Source of the DNA: Epsilonproteobacteria bacterium 4484_65
Lineage (GTDB): Bacteria; Campylobacterota; Campylobacteria; Campylobacterales; Sulfurovaceae
Reading direction: 5' to 3'
NCBI GenBank assembly: GCA_002085305.1
Contig: NATJ01000030.1
Span: 1-15,082 of the forward strand
DNA length: 15,082 nt
Shown here: positions 1-6,390 of the stretch, piece after piece
How positions within the stretch are numbered: the first letter of the stretch is position 1
How the letters are laid out: each line of letters starts with the position of its first letter
Notes under the pieces: generated by a model
What the model saw: only the letters and a program-made list of their open reading frames with translations
The model's database searches: none
What the model was told of the DNA's origin: nothing
Program-made: the position numbers and the translations under genes

Positions 1-1160
1 AGTTTGATGTGGATGAAGAGGGAAATATCCTCTATACGAAAGAGGCGGCACACTCTACAGAGCGCATTATACATGCCGGAGGGGATGCAACAGGTCGTTA
101 TATGCACTATTTTATGATGGTACAAAATATGCATCAACTTCAAAAAAATACACTGGTATATGATCTACTTATAGAAGATGGCCGCTGTTATGGTGTGAAA
201 GCAAGTGTCAATTATCGGCCAACGACGATCTATGCTGATGATGTGATCATTGCATCTGGCGGGATAGGTTCTCTTTATGCGTACAATACGAACTCAAGAA
301 CAATCTCTGCAGATATCCATGGTATTTGTGTTGAAAAGGGCATAGAACTTTCCGATATGGAGTTTATGCAGTTTCACCCAACCGTTTTTGTTGATACACC
401 TTATGCTAGAAAACTGTTACTTACTGAAGCACTGAGGGGTGAGGGTGCACATGTCGTGAATGATGAAGGAAACCGTTTCCTGTTTGAGTATGATAAACGA
501 GGGGAACTTGCAAGCCGTGACATCGTAGCACGCGGTATTTTTGACCATAAGCGTAAAACAGGCAGTAATGCATATCTGGATTTTTCTATGTTTGAAGAAG
601 AGTGGTTTGAACATCGTTTCCCTAATATCACACGTACATTTGGTGCGTTGGGTTATCATTTCCCTAAAGATAAAGTTTCTATTTCTCCTGCTTTTCATTA
701 TGCTAACGGAGGTATAAAATGTGATACCCATGGTTGTATAGAAGGGATGGAAGGTCTTTATGTCATCGGTGAAGCTGCCAGAACAGGTGTACATGGAGCA
801 AACCGTTTGGCATCCAACTCTCTGCTTGAAGGCATGGTCTTTGCAAAGCGGGCAGTGGATCATCTTTTGAGTAAAGAGAAAATAGTAATTAAAACACCTG
901 AATTTGAGAAAGATTACGCTAATATTCTACATAAAGATAATGACAAAACCTATAAACATAAACTGCGTCAAGTGATGTGGGATGATATAGGCATTATCCG
1001 TACAACCCAAGGGTTGCATGAAGCAAAAAATCTCATTTATGATATGAAAAATAGAGAGATAGGCAGACTGTTGGAATTACGACTTAATACAGCCTCTGCC
1101 ATTGTAGATGCGGCACTTGCGAGAAAAGAGTCTTTAGGCTCACACTACATGGAAAGTTAA
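1..1160 (+). CDS. nadB: L-aspartate oxidase, 3' part (5' end outside window)
   Basis: NadB is a flavoprotein that oxidises L-aspartate to iminoaspartate, the first step of de novo NAD synthesis; NadA then makes quinolinate. The reading frame is open from base 3, so the gene enters from outside; the GTG at 9 is an internal valine codon and not a start. About 386 of the roughly 480-530 residues usual for the family are present. Visible family motifs are the HAGGDATGR segment early on, QFHPTVF, the LLTEALRGEGAHVVN stretch, SRDIVARGIF, and near the C-terminal third the flavin-binding GLYVIGEAARTGVHGANRLASNS. Loss of the N-terminal FAD Rossmann motif is due only to the window edge. TEALRGEGA together with GVHGANRLASNS favours NadB over fumarate reductase or SdhA, its closest paralogues. 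nhaD follows after 55 bases. Confidence 0.93.
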   Translation, partial: FDVDEEGNILYTKEAAHSTERIIHAGGDATGRYMHYFMMVQNMHQLQKNTLVYDLLIEDGRCYGVKASVNYRPTTIYADDVIIASGGIGSLYAYNTNSRTISADIHGICVEKGIELSDMEFMQFHPTVFVDTPYARKLLLTEALRGEGAHVVNDEGNRFLFEYDKRGELASRDIVARGIFDHKRKTGSNAYLDFSMFEEEWFEHRFPNITRTFGALGYHFPKDKVSISPAFHYANGGIKCDTHGCIEGMEGLYVIGEAARTGVHGANRLASNSLLEGMVFAKRAVDHLLSKEKIVIKTPEFEKDYANILHKDNDKTYKHKLRQVMWDDIGIIRTTQGLHEAKNLIYDMKNREIGRLLELRLNTASAIVDAALARKESLGSHYMES

Positions 1161-1205
1161 AATTTTTTAGAAGAAATAATTTTTAATGTATAGAAATATA
1201 TCACT

Positions 1206-1210
1206 AGGAG
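1206..1210 (+). promoter_or_regulatory. Shine-Dalgarno deciding the nhaD start
   Basis: AGGAG five bases upstream of ATG 1216. It supports this ATG over the upstream in-frame ATG at 1186, which has only A/T-rich sequence before it. Confidence 0.75.
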
Positions 1211-1215
1211 AAGAG

Positions 1216-2580
1216 ATGACAGAAGCAGTAGAAGTTGCTCAAACAGTACAGCATTTAGACTTAACCACAACATGGGTAGGAATACTCTCATTTGCAATAT
1301 TTGTAATAGGATACTACTTCATTGCAACAGAAGACAAGTACCATATCAATAAAGCCAAACCGGCACTTTTCTCAGGAACACTGATATTTTTGCTTATTGG
1401 TGTCTATTATGCAATGAACGGTTTGGATGGAAAGCATCTGCACCATGAGATAGAGATACTAATCGTTGAGATCGCAGGGATATTTTTCTTCCTCTTTGTG
1501 GCTATGACCTACATTGAAGCGATGATCGATCGTAATGTATTCGGAGCACTGCGTTATAACCTTGTCTCTAAAGGGTATGACTATAAAAAACTCTTCTGGA
1601 TCACCGGTATTTTAGCTTTCTTTATCTCCCCAATTGCAGATAACTTAACAACAGCACTTATCCTTTCTACTGTATTGATCACGATCGATAAAGAGAATAA
1701 AGCATTTATTGTTCCTTCTGCGGTAAACATCGTTGTTGCAGCCAATGCTGGGGGTGCATGGAGTCCATTTGGTGATATCACTACTCTAATGGTATGGGTG
1801 GAAGGTAAAGGGGCTTTTGTTGATTTTCTCTACCTCTTTCCTGCTTCTGTTTTGGGTTGGGGAATTACAGCATTCTTTTTGAGCCGTTTTATACCAAATG
1901 GTAATCCTCCGTTCGCAGAGGGTGAAAAAGAGGTACATATTGCCCCTGGCGGCAAGATCATTATGGGACTCTTTGGTTTCACGATCGCATCAGCTGTGCT
2001 CTCTCACCAAGTCCTTCATCTGCCTGCAATGTGGGGAATGATGTTTGGTTTGGCTGTTTTAAAACTTTATATTTACAGAATGAGTAGAGAAGTAAGATAT
2101 GACAGTGATGGTGTTGTATGTCCTACAGTAAATGTTTTCTCATTCATTGCTAAAATAGAAAATGATACATTGCTTTTCTTCTTTGGTATTTTGGCAGCAG
2201 TAGGTGGACTTCACTTCCTAGGTTTCCTAGAGTACTTTACCGCACTTTACAGTCAGTTTGGAGCAACAACGGTAAACATTGGTGTAGGATTCCTTTCTGC
2301 TATCGTAGATAACGTTCCGGTAATGTCAGCAGTACTTAAATCAAGCCCGGATATGGGTACATCTGCACATGCACAATGGATGCTAGTAACACTTACAGCA
2401 GGGGTAGGTGGTTCACTTATCTCATTTGGTTCGGCAGCAGGTGTTGGAGTTATGGGTAAACTGCACGGTGTCTATACCTTCGCATCACATATGAAATTGG
2501 CATGGACTGTGCTCATAGGGTACATTGTTTCTGTAACTGTTTGGTATGTACAGTTTCAAATATTAGGTATTGGGGCGTAG
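1216..2580 (+). CDS. nhaD: NhaD-type sodium/proton antiporter
   Basis: Integral inner-membrane Na+(Li+)/H+ antiporter of the ion transporter superfamily. It exports sodium using the proton gradient and helps pH and salt homeostasis. I choose ATG 1216 (454 aa) over the in-frame ATG at 1186, because AGGAG at 1206-1210 lies five bases upstream of 1216 and nothing similar precedes 1186. The protein is mostly hydrophobic with about a dozen predicted membrane segments. Family signatures seen are ISPIADNLTTALILST, then AANAGGAWSPFGDITTLMVW, and late in the protein FLSAIVDNVPVMSAVL; these two inverted half-site motifs with conserved Asp/Asn residues are typical of NhaD. The gene may be read with nadB, as no terminator separates them. 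A hairpin terminator at 2588-2610 follows the stop. Confidence 0.92.
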   Translation: MTEAVEVAQTVQHLDLTTTWVGILSFAIFVIGYYFIATEDKYHINKAKPALFSGTLIFLLIGVYYAMNGLDGKHLHHEIEILIVEIAGIFFFLFVAMTYIEAMIDRNVFGALRYNLVSKGYDYKKLFWITGILAFFISPIADNLTTALILSTVLITIDKENKAFIVPSAVNIVVAANAGGAWSPFGDITTLMVWVEGKGAFVDFLYLFPASVLGWGITAFFLSRFIPNGNPPFAEGEKEVHIAPGGKIIMGLFGFTIASAVLSHQVLHLPAMWGMMFGLAVLKLYIYRMSREVRYDSDGVVCPTVNVFSFIAKIENDTLLFFFGILAAVGGLHFLGFLEYFTALYSQFGATTVNIGVGFLSAIVDNVPVMSAVLKSSPDMGTSAHAQWMLVTLTAGVGGSLISFGSAAGVGVMGKLHGVYTFASHMKLAWTVLIGYIVSVTVWYVQFQILGIGA

Positions 2581-2583
2581 CTT

Positions 2584-2607
2584 GTAGGGTGCGTTTACTA
2601 ACGCACC
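2584..2607 (+). repeat. REP-like unit (GTAG + palindrome)
   Basis: GTAG at 2584-2587 directly heads the palindrome GGTGCGTT-tact-AACGCACC. A conserved GTAG or GGAG tetranucleotide followed by a short imperfect palindrome is the defining layout of REP sequences linked to RAYT transposases. The same GTAGGGTG start recurs twice at 8057-8139, arguing that these are copies of one family and not chance hairpins. No RAYT gene is in the window. Confidence 0.5.
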
Positions 2608-2610
2608 TTT
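2588..2610 (+). terminator. Rho-independent-like terminator after nhaD
   Basis: Perfect 8-bp stem GGTGCGTT / AACGCACC (2588-2595 and 2600-2607) with the four-base loop TACT, followed by TTTATATTT. It lies 7 bases after the nhaD stop and can end the nadB-nhaD transcript. Its GTAG prefix makes it look like a REP unit as well, see the repeat entry at 2584. Confidence 0.7.
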
Positions 2611-2614
2611 ATAT

Positions 2615-2642
2615 TTGCATCAATAAGTTTTAATCGTAAAAT
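2615..2642 (+). promoter_or_regulatory. Possible sigma-70 promoter for guaA
   Basis: TTGCAT (2615-2620), 16-base spacer, TAAAAT (2637-2642), about 30 bases before the guaA start and just after the nhaD terminator. A promoter is expected here because the terminator isolates guaA; the boxes are imperfect. Confidence 0.35.
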
Positions 2643-2671
2643 TTACTCATACAAATACAAGGAAACAATCC

Positions 2672-4089
2672 ATGAAACAAGTACCTATTTTAGTATTAGA
2701 CTTCGGTTCACAATACACACAACTTATAGCAAGAAAACTCAGAGAGTCCGGTGTTTATACAGAAGTTGTTCCATATCGTGAAAATATCGAAGATATCAAA
2801 GCACGTAAACCACAAGGGATCATCCTCTCTGGTGGACCAGCATCTGTTTATGCTGAAGATGCATATAAGCCAGATGAAGGTGTTTGGGAGCTTGGTCTGC
2901 CAATTTTAGGTATCTGTTATGGTATGCAGCTCATCACGCAACATTTTGGTGGAGAAGTGGTAGCAGCTGACCATCATGAATACGGAAAAGCGAAACTCAA
3001 GATAGAGAATGACTCTTCAATCTTTAAAGGTGTTACAGATGACTCTATCGTATGGATGAGTCATGGAGATAAGGCAGAAAAACTTCCTGAAGGCTTTAAC
3101 ATTATTGGAACGAGTGAAAACTCACCTTATGCAGCTATAGCGGACGATAATCGAAAAGTATATGCATTCCAATTTCATCCGGAAGTACACCACTCTACAG
3201 AGGGTACAGCCATGCTTAAAAACTTTGCTAAAAACATCTGTGGATGTGACAGTACTTGGAATATGGGAAGTTTTGCAAAAGAGAAGATCGCAGGTATCAG
3301 AGCACAGGTAGGTGATAAAAAAGTGCTTTGTGGCGTATCTGGTGGGGTTGACTCTTCTGTGGTGGCGGCCATGCTTCATGAAGCACTTCCAAAAGAACAA
3401 CTTATCTGTGTATTTGTTGACCAGGGTCTTCTTCGTAAAGATGAAGCAGAACAAGTTCAAGTAATGTTTAAAATGTTAGACATCCCACTCATCACAGTTG
3501 ATGCTAAAAAAGAGTTTATGGCAGCACTTGAAGGTGTGTCTGATCCAGAGACTAAACGTAAAGCGATAGGTGAAAAATTCATCGAAGTATTTGATAGTGA
3601 AGCGAAGAAGCACACAGACGTTGCTTACCTTGCACAAGGTACACTTTACACAGATGTTATCGAATCAGTTTCAGTCAAAGGCCCTTCAAAAACGATCAAG
3701 TCACACCATAACGTAGGTGGACTTCCAGACTGGATGACGTTTGAACTTGTTGAACCACTAAGAGAGATGGATTGCACCTCATAAGAGAGTCAGATGCTAT
3801 TATGCAAGAAGAACTCAAAGCTACAGGCTACTATGATAAAGTGTGGCAGGCATTTACTGTACTTCTTAACGTGCAGTCTGTTGGTGTTATGGGTGATAAT
3901 CGTACATATGATAACACCGTATGCATCCGTATGGTAGAATCTGTAGACGGTATGACGGCTACTTTTGCTCATATACCACATGATGTTCTTGAAGGTATGA
4001 GCCGTCGGATCATTAATGAGATCGATGGGATCAATAGAGTAGTTTATGATATAAGTTCCAAGCCACCAGCAACCATCGAATGGGAATAA
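2672..4089 (+). pseudogene. guaA: GMP synthase (glutamine-hydrolysing), broken by internal deletion
   Basis: GuaA converts XMP to GMP with ATP and glutamine. ATG 2672 follows AAGGAA at 2659-2664. The class I amidotransferase domain is complete: nucleophile Cys82 in GICYGMQL, with His169 and Glu171 in FQFHPEVHH. The ATP-pyrophosphatase domain follows with P-loop SGGVDSS (223-229), [11 protein letters not shown] and [12 protein letters not shown]. Similarity stops at EPLREM (residue 366); the frame then reads DCTS and a stop at 3782-3784. The rest continues in another frame from about 3772 ([15 protein letters not shown]) to the normal C-terminus [10 protein letters not shown] at 4089. Against family members of about 511 aa, some 41 residues are absent, including the conserved PFPGPGL segment of the dimerisation/XMP region. 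The lesion is a deletion not divisible by three, not a simple indel. No other stops occur, so it is either very recent or an assembly error. Functional GMP synthase could not be made from this copy. Confidence 0.88.
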
Positions 4090-4213
4090 TTCGTTTATTT
4101 CACTGCATCTTCGTCTGAACGGCTTCGTTCCGTTCGGTCACGTACTAATCAGTACGCTCCCTCTCTTTACTTACGCCGTTTGAACAAATCTACGGCAAAC
4201 TAAGCAAATTATT
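4085..4213. repeat. Long imperfect inverted repeat with inner hairpins
   Basis: Arms 4085-4123 and 4175-4213 pair over 39 positions: roughly 27 Watson-Crick pairs plus a few G-T pairs by hand count, with most mismatches being C-A, which become G-U in a minus-strand transcript. The core holds GAACGG...CCGTTC (from 4117) and the perfect hairpin CGTACT-aatc-AGTACG (4141-4156). The left arm overlaps the last codons of guaA. It could act as a transcription end for guaA, or be a MITE-like or REP-like element; no T-run follows it directly. Confidence 0.55.
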
Positions 4214-4240
4214 ATTTCTAAATTAACAGTTAGATTAAGA

Positions 4241-4246
4241 TATAAT
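4241..4246 (+). promoter_or_regulatory. -10 box for the DUF481 gene
   Basis: Consensus TATAAT 26 bases before ATG 4272, followed by a T-rich start region. No convincing -35 box is visible, as is common for vegetative promoters in Campylobacterota. Confidence 0.5.
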
Positions 4247-4271
4247 TTTTTTATTCAAGATAAGGATCTAT

Positions 4272-5387
4272 ATGCACTTAAATCTAATCAAATATTTCTC
4301 ATTTCTCATTTTCATAACACTCTTTTCTCATGCCGGAGGAAATATAGAAAAACCATCTGCAGAGGAAGAGATAAAAGATACGATCGTAGTGCATGGGATG
4401 GTCTTACATGGTCGTGTGATGAACCTTGGTCCAAAGAGACTCTCATTTAAACTGCTTTACAGTGAAGGAATAAATCATATCGCCTATAAAGATATTGAAT
4501 CAATCCATACCAAATATAATTACCACATATCATTTAAACGTATGGATATTGAAGGCCGTGTTGTAGGGATAGAAGATCATAAGTATCTTACGATCATGGA
4601 AGGGGATAAAGAGAGAACCGTTAAGATAGCTGATATAGACAATTTTGTTATGGCTGTGAGTGATGATGACTCATTTGAAAATAAAATACGAAATACATTT
4701 CCTTATACAAAAGGGAATATTAATATAGGTTTTGAGATCGAGAGTGGTACCAATCAAAAGAATGAAATAGATGTGCTGTTAAATTTACGACATAAACAAG
4801 CAGAACATGAAATCAAGCTTTATGTAGATTATGAATATGATACAAGGAAAACAGAGAATACATCTGATACAGTAAATAAAGATGAACTTGTAGGTATTTT
4901 GAGTTATAGAAATCATTTTAAAAACAATCAATTTTACTTCACTACACTTGCAGCTGACTATGATCGTCCACGACATATCTTAAATCGCTATATTCCTTCT
5001 GCAGGGTATGGTTATAGATTTAAGGTTGATGACTCTAAATGGTTGGAACCTTCTATTGGTTTAGGATATGCTGCGACCAGCTATACAGATGAGATATATA
5101 CAGATAAAAACTTTGCTGTAGCCGCGCTTAACTTGGCAGGAAAATATCAGTTTGATGATGTTGCGTACATCAATAGCTTTATCATTGATGGATTTTTAAT
5201 GTATTATCCAAGTCTTACAGATATGGATCAAGATTGGATATTTAGATCAAATTTGACTTTTACAGTTCCACTCTTTGATTTTTTATCTGTTAAATTAGCA
5301 TATAATTTGATAAATGACAGTAACCCTGATCCTTCAGTTGGTAATAATAAAACCACAACGAAATTGTTATTTGGGTTTGATTTTTAA
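4272..5387 (+). CDS. DUF481-type outer-membrane beta-barrel protein
   Basis: A 371-aa exported protein. Residues 1-21 form a signal peptide (hydrophobic core SFLIFITLF, probable cut after SHA). Residues ~37-125 carry two related small beta modules, each of form GRV...L.....(I/V)..(K)DI..(I/F): one starting at GRVMNLGPKRLSF, the other at GRVVGIEDHKYLT. From ~145 on comes a C-terminal barrel of alternating aromatic/polar strands (INIGFEIESG, IKLYVDYEYD, FYFTTLAADYDRPR, AGYGYRFKV, SIGLGYAATSY, FLSVKLAYNLINDSNP) ending in a terminal Phe (KLLFGFDF), as expected for BAM-inserted proteins. This layout fits the DUF481 (YdiY-like) family, whose function is not established. AAGGA at 4262-4266 supports the start. 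It stands alone between the inverted repeat and the next promoter. Confidence 0.78.
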   Translation: MHLNLIKYFSFLIFITLFSHAGGNIEKPSAEEEIKDTIVVHGMVLHGRVMNLGPKRLSFKLLYSEGINHIAYKDIESIHTKYNYHISFKRMDIEGRVVGIEDHKYLTIMEGDKERTVKIADIDNFVMAVSDDDSFENKIRNTFPYTKGNINIGFEIESGTNQKNEIDVLLNLRHKQAEHEIKLYVDYEYDTRKTENTSDTVNKDELVGILSYRNHFKNNQFYFTTLAADYDRPRHILNRYIPSAGYGYRFKVDDSKWLEPSIGLGYAATSYTDEIYTDKNFAVAALNLAGKYQFDDVAYINSFIIDGFLMYYPSLTDMDQDWIFRSNLTFTVPLFDFLSVKLAYNLINDSNPDPSVGNNKTTTKLLFGFDF

Positions 5388-5413
5388 GATATAAAGTTTA
5401 TTTGGAATGGTTC

Positions 5414-5422
5414 TGCTATAAT
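5414..5422 (+). promoter_or_regulatory. Extended -10 promoter of the small lipoprotein gene
   Basis: TGCTATAAT: TATAAT at 5417-5422 with the TGn extension at 5414-5416, 21 bases before ATG 5444 and shortly after the DUF481 stop. No -35 box is apparent. Confidence 0.6.
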
Positions 5423-5443
5423 ATTTTAAAAAAGGTTTAACAA

Positions 5444-5776
5444 ATGAAACAAACACTTCTTTTTACTATATCTTCTCTCTCTATAGCTGCGCTTATGACG
5501 GCATGTACCAATCAAATGGCTTCCGTAGGATTAAGTCCTGCTGATAAGGCGGAAGAGTGTATGATAATTGATAAAAAAATGATAAAAATCGATAATTTTA
5601 TGACTGTTGTGAATGATACCAGTGCTTTCCATTTGGAAGAAGCGGCTAGAGCAATAGAAGCACCGGGAATTACAGTGAGTACCAACAAAAAGCAAATGCT
5701 CAGAGATGCAAATAAAAAGAAAGCAGCACTTGAGTCAGAGCATCAAAAACTGGGATGTGAGACTCCGAAAAAATAA
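5444..5776 (+). CDS. Small hypothetical lipoprotein
   Basis: 110 aa and not a family I recognise. It starts with a lipoprotein signal peptide: MKQ, hydrophobic stretch, then lipobox LMTA-C with Cys21 as the lipidated residue. The following residue is Thr, not Asp, so outer-membrane sorting is the default expectation. The mature part is short, charged and mostly helical in character, rich in Lys, Ala and Glu, with two further cysteines (Cys39 in EECMII and Cys104 in LGCETPKK) that could form a disulfide in the periplasm. Possible amphipathic helices lie at ~35-55 and ~75-103. It has its own extended -10 promoter. It is convergent with the phosphatase gene downstream, the two stop codons being two bases apart. 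Confidence 0.72.
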   Translation: MKQTLLFTISSLSIAALMTACTNQMASVGLSPADKAEECMIIDKKMIKIDNFMTVVNDTSAFHLEEAARAIEAPGITVSTNKKQMLRDANKKKAALESEHQKLGCETPKK

Positions 5777-5778
5777 GT

Positions 5779-6270
5779 TTATTTAAACATCTTTGGATAG
5801 ATGAAAAATTGCATTTTCCCTTTCCCGATCTTAAATGCTTTCCAATCATTTATAGGTAGCTTTAGAGCTACTATGCCCAAGGTTGGAACGTTGTCAATAT
5901 AGTCATCGATCAGCATATTACTAAGTTCTGTTGTTTCGGGATTGTGCCCTACTACGAAAAGTGAATCATACTTGTTATTAACATCTTTGATGAGTTTCTG
6001 TATTGTTTCCGGTTCTGCCATATAGAGTGCATCGATGTATTGTATTTTATTATTGTACCCAATCTCTTTAGCTAAACCTTGTGCTGTGAGTTTAGTTCTT
6101 TTGGCTGAACTAGAGAGTATAAGGTCCGGTATGATCTTTTTATCTTTGAGTACCTTTGCCATAGTAAAGATAGCTTTTTTACCCCTTTTGTTGAGACCTC
6201 TATCAAAGTCACTTCTACTTTTATCACTCCAGTCTGATTTTGCATGTCTGATAAGATATAAATTTTTCAT
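5779..6270 (-). CDS. sixA: SixA-type phosphohistidine phosphatase (histidine phosphatase superfamily)
   Basis: 163 aa, single-domain branch 1 histidine phosphatase of the short SixA type. The signature is at the N-terminus: LIRHAKSDW, with His9 the expected phospho-accepting nucleophile and Arg8 in the phosphate pocket. Further pocket residues are Arg58 (SSSAKRTKLTA), the acidic Glu86/Glu88 region (AEPETI) and His109 (VVGHNPE). In Escherichia coli SixA removes phosphate from histidine on ArcB and on the nitrogen PTS protein NPr; the target here is unknown. The gene is the only minus-strand gene of the window, diverging from htpG and converging on the lipoprotein gene. Its start lies exactly where transcription from the extended -10 at 6277-6285 should begin, so the mRNA may be leaderless. 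The symbol is by family resemblance. Confidence 0.85.
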   Translation of the reverse strand: MKNLYLIRHAKSDWSDKSRSDFDRGLNKRGKKAIFTMAKVLKDKKIIPDLILSSSAKRTKLTAQGLAKEIGYNNKIQYIDALYMAEPETIQKLIKDVNNKYDSLFVVGHNPETTELSNMLIDDYIDNVPTLGIVALKLPINDWKAFKIGKGKMQFFIYPKMFK

Positions 6271-6276
6271 ATGTAA

Positions 6277-6285
6277 ATTATAGCA
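6277..6285 (-). promoter_or_regulatory. Extended -10 promoter of sixA, placed for a leaderless mRNA
   Basis: On the minus strand TGCTATAAT occupies 6285 down to 6277. Six bases (TTACAT) separate it from the A of the start codon at 6270, so the expected transcription start is the ATG itself. No Shine-Dalgarno sequence is present between them. Confidence 0.6.
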
Positions 6286-6302
6286 AGAAAAATAGTGTTA
6301 TT

Positions 6303-6333
6303 AGATTGTTTAGTCACTAGCACTAAACAATCT
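6303..6333. promoter_or_regulatory. Perfect 12-bp inverted repeat, candidate operator
   Basis: AGATTGTTTAGT (6303-6314) and ACTAAACAATCT (6322-6333) are exact inverted copies around the 7-base CACTAGC. It lies between the divergent sixA and htpG promoters, 23 bases upstream of the htpG -35 box. No T-run follows on either strand, so an operator is more likely than a terminator. It does not match the CIRCE or HAIR heat-shock consensus. The binding protein is unknown. Confidence 0.5.
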
Positions 6334-6356
6334 TAAAACAATTCTTGCAAAAAAAC

Positions 6357-6385
6357 TTGAAATATTTAACAAAATAGACTATAAT
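6357..6385 (+). promoter_or_regulatory. Consensus sigma-70 promoter upstream of htpG
   Basis: TTGAAA (6357-6362), 17-base spacer, TATAAT (6380-6385). This is the best -35/-10 pair in the window. The -10 box is followed within ~10 bases by sequence homologous to the interior of HtpG, so the natural leader and start codon are missing. Confidence 0.75.
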
Positions 6386-6390
6386 CTCAC

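Noticed and set aside
417..863. Reverse-strand open frames inside nadB and similar long frames inside guaA, htpG and purD
   Set aside because: They lie antisense to genes with strong family motifs, carry no recognisable domains and have unnatural Cys/Thr/Ser-rich composition.
3750..3800. Programmed frameshift in guaA
   Set aside because: The two halves do not abut: about 41 conserved residues are missing between them, and no slippery run is at the junction. A shift alone cannot restore the protein.
6303..6333. CIRCE or HAIR heat-shock operator upstream of htpG
   Set aside because: Arm sequences and spacing differ from both consensus sites; only a short TTAG-like part is shared.
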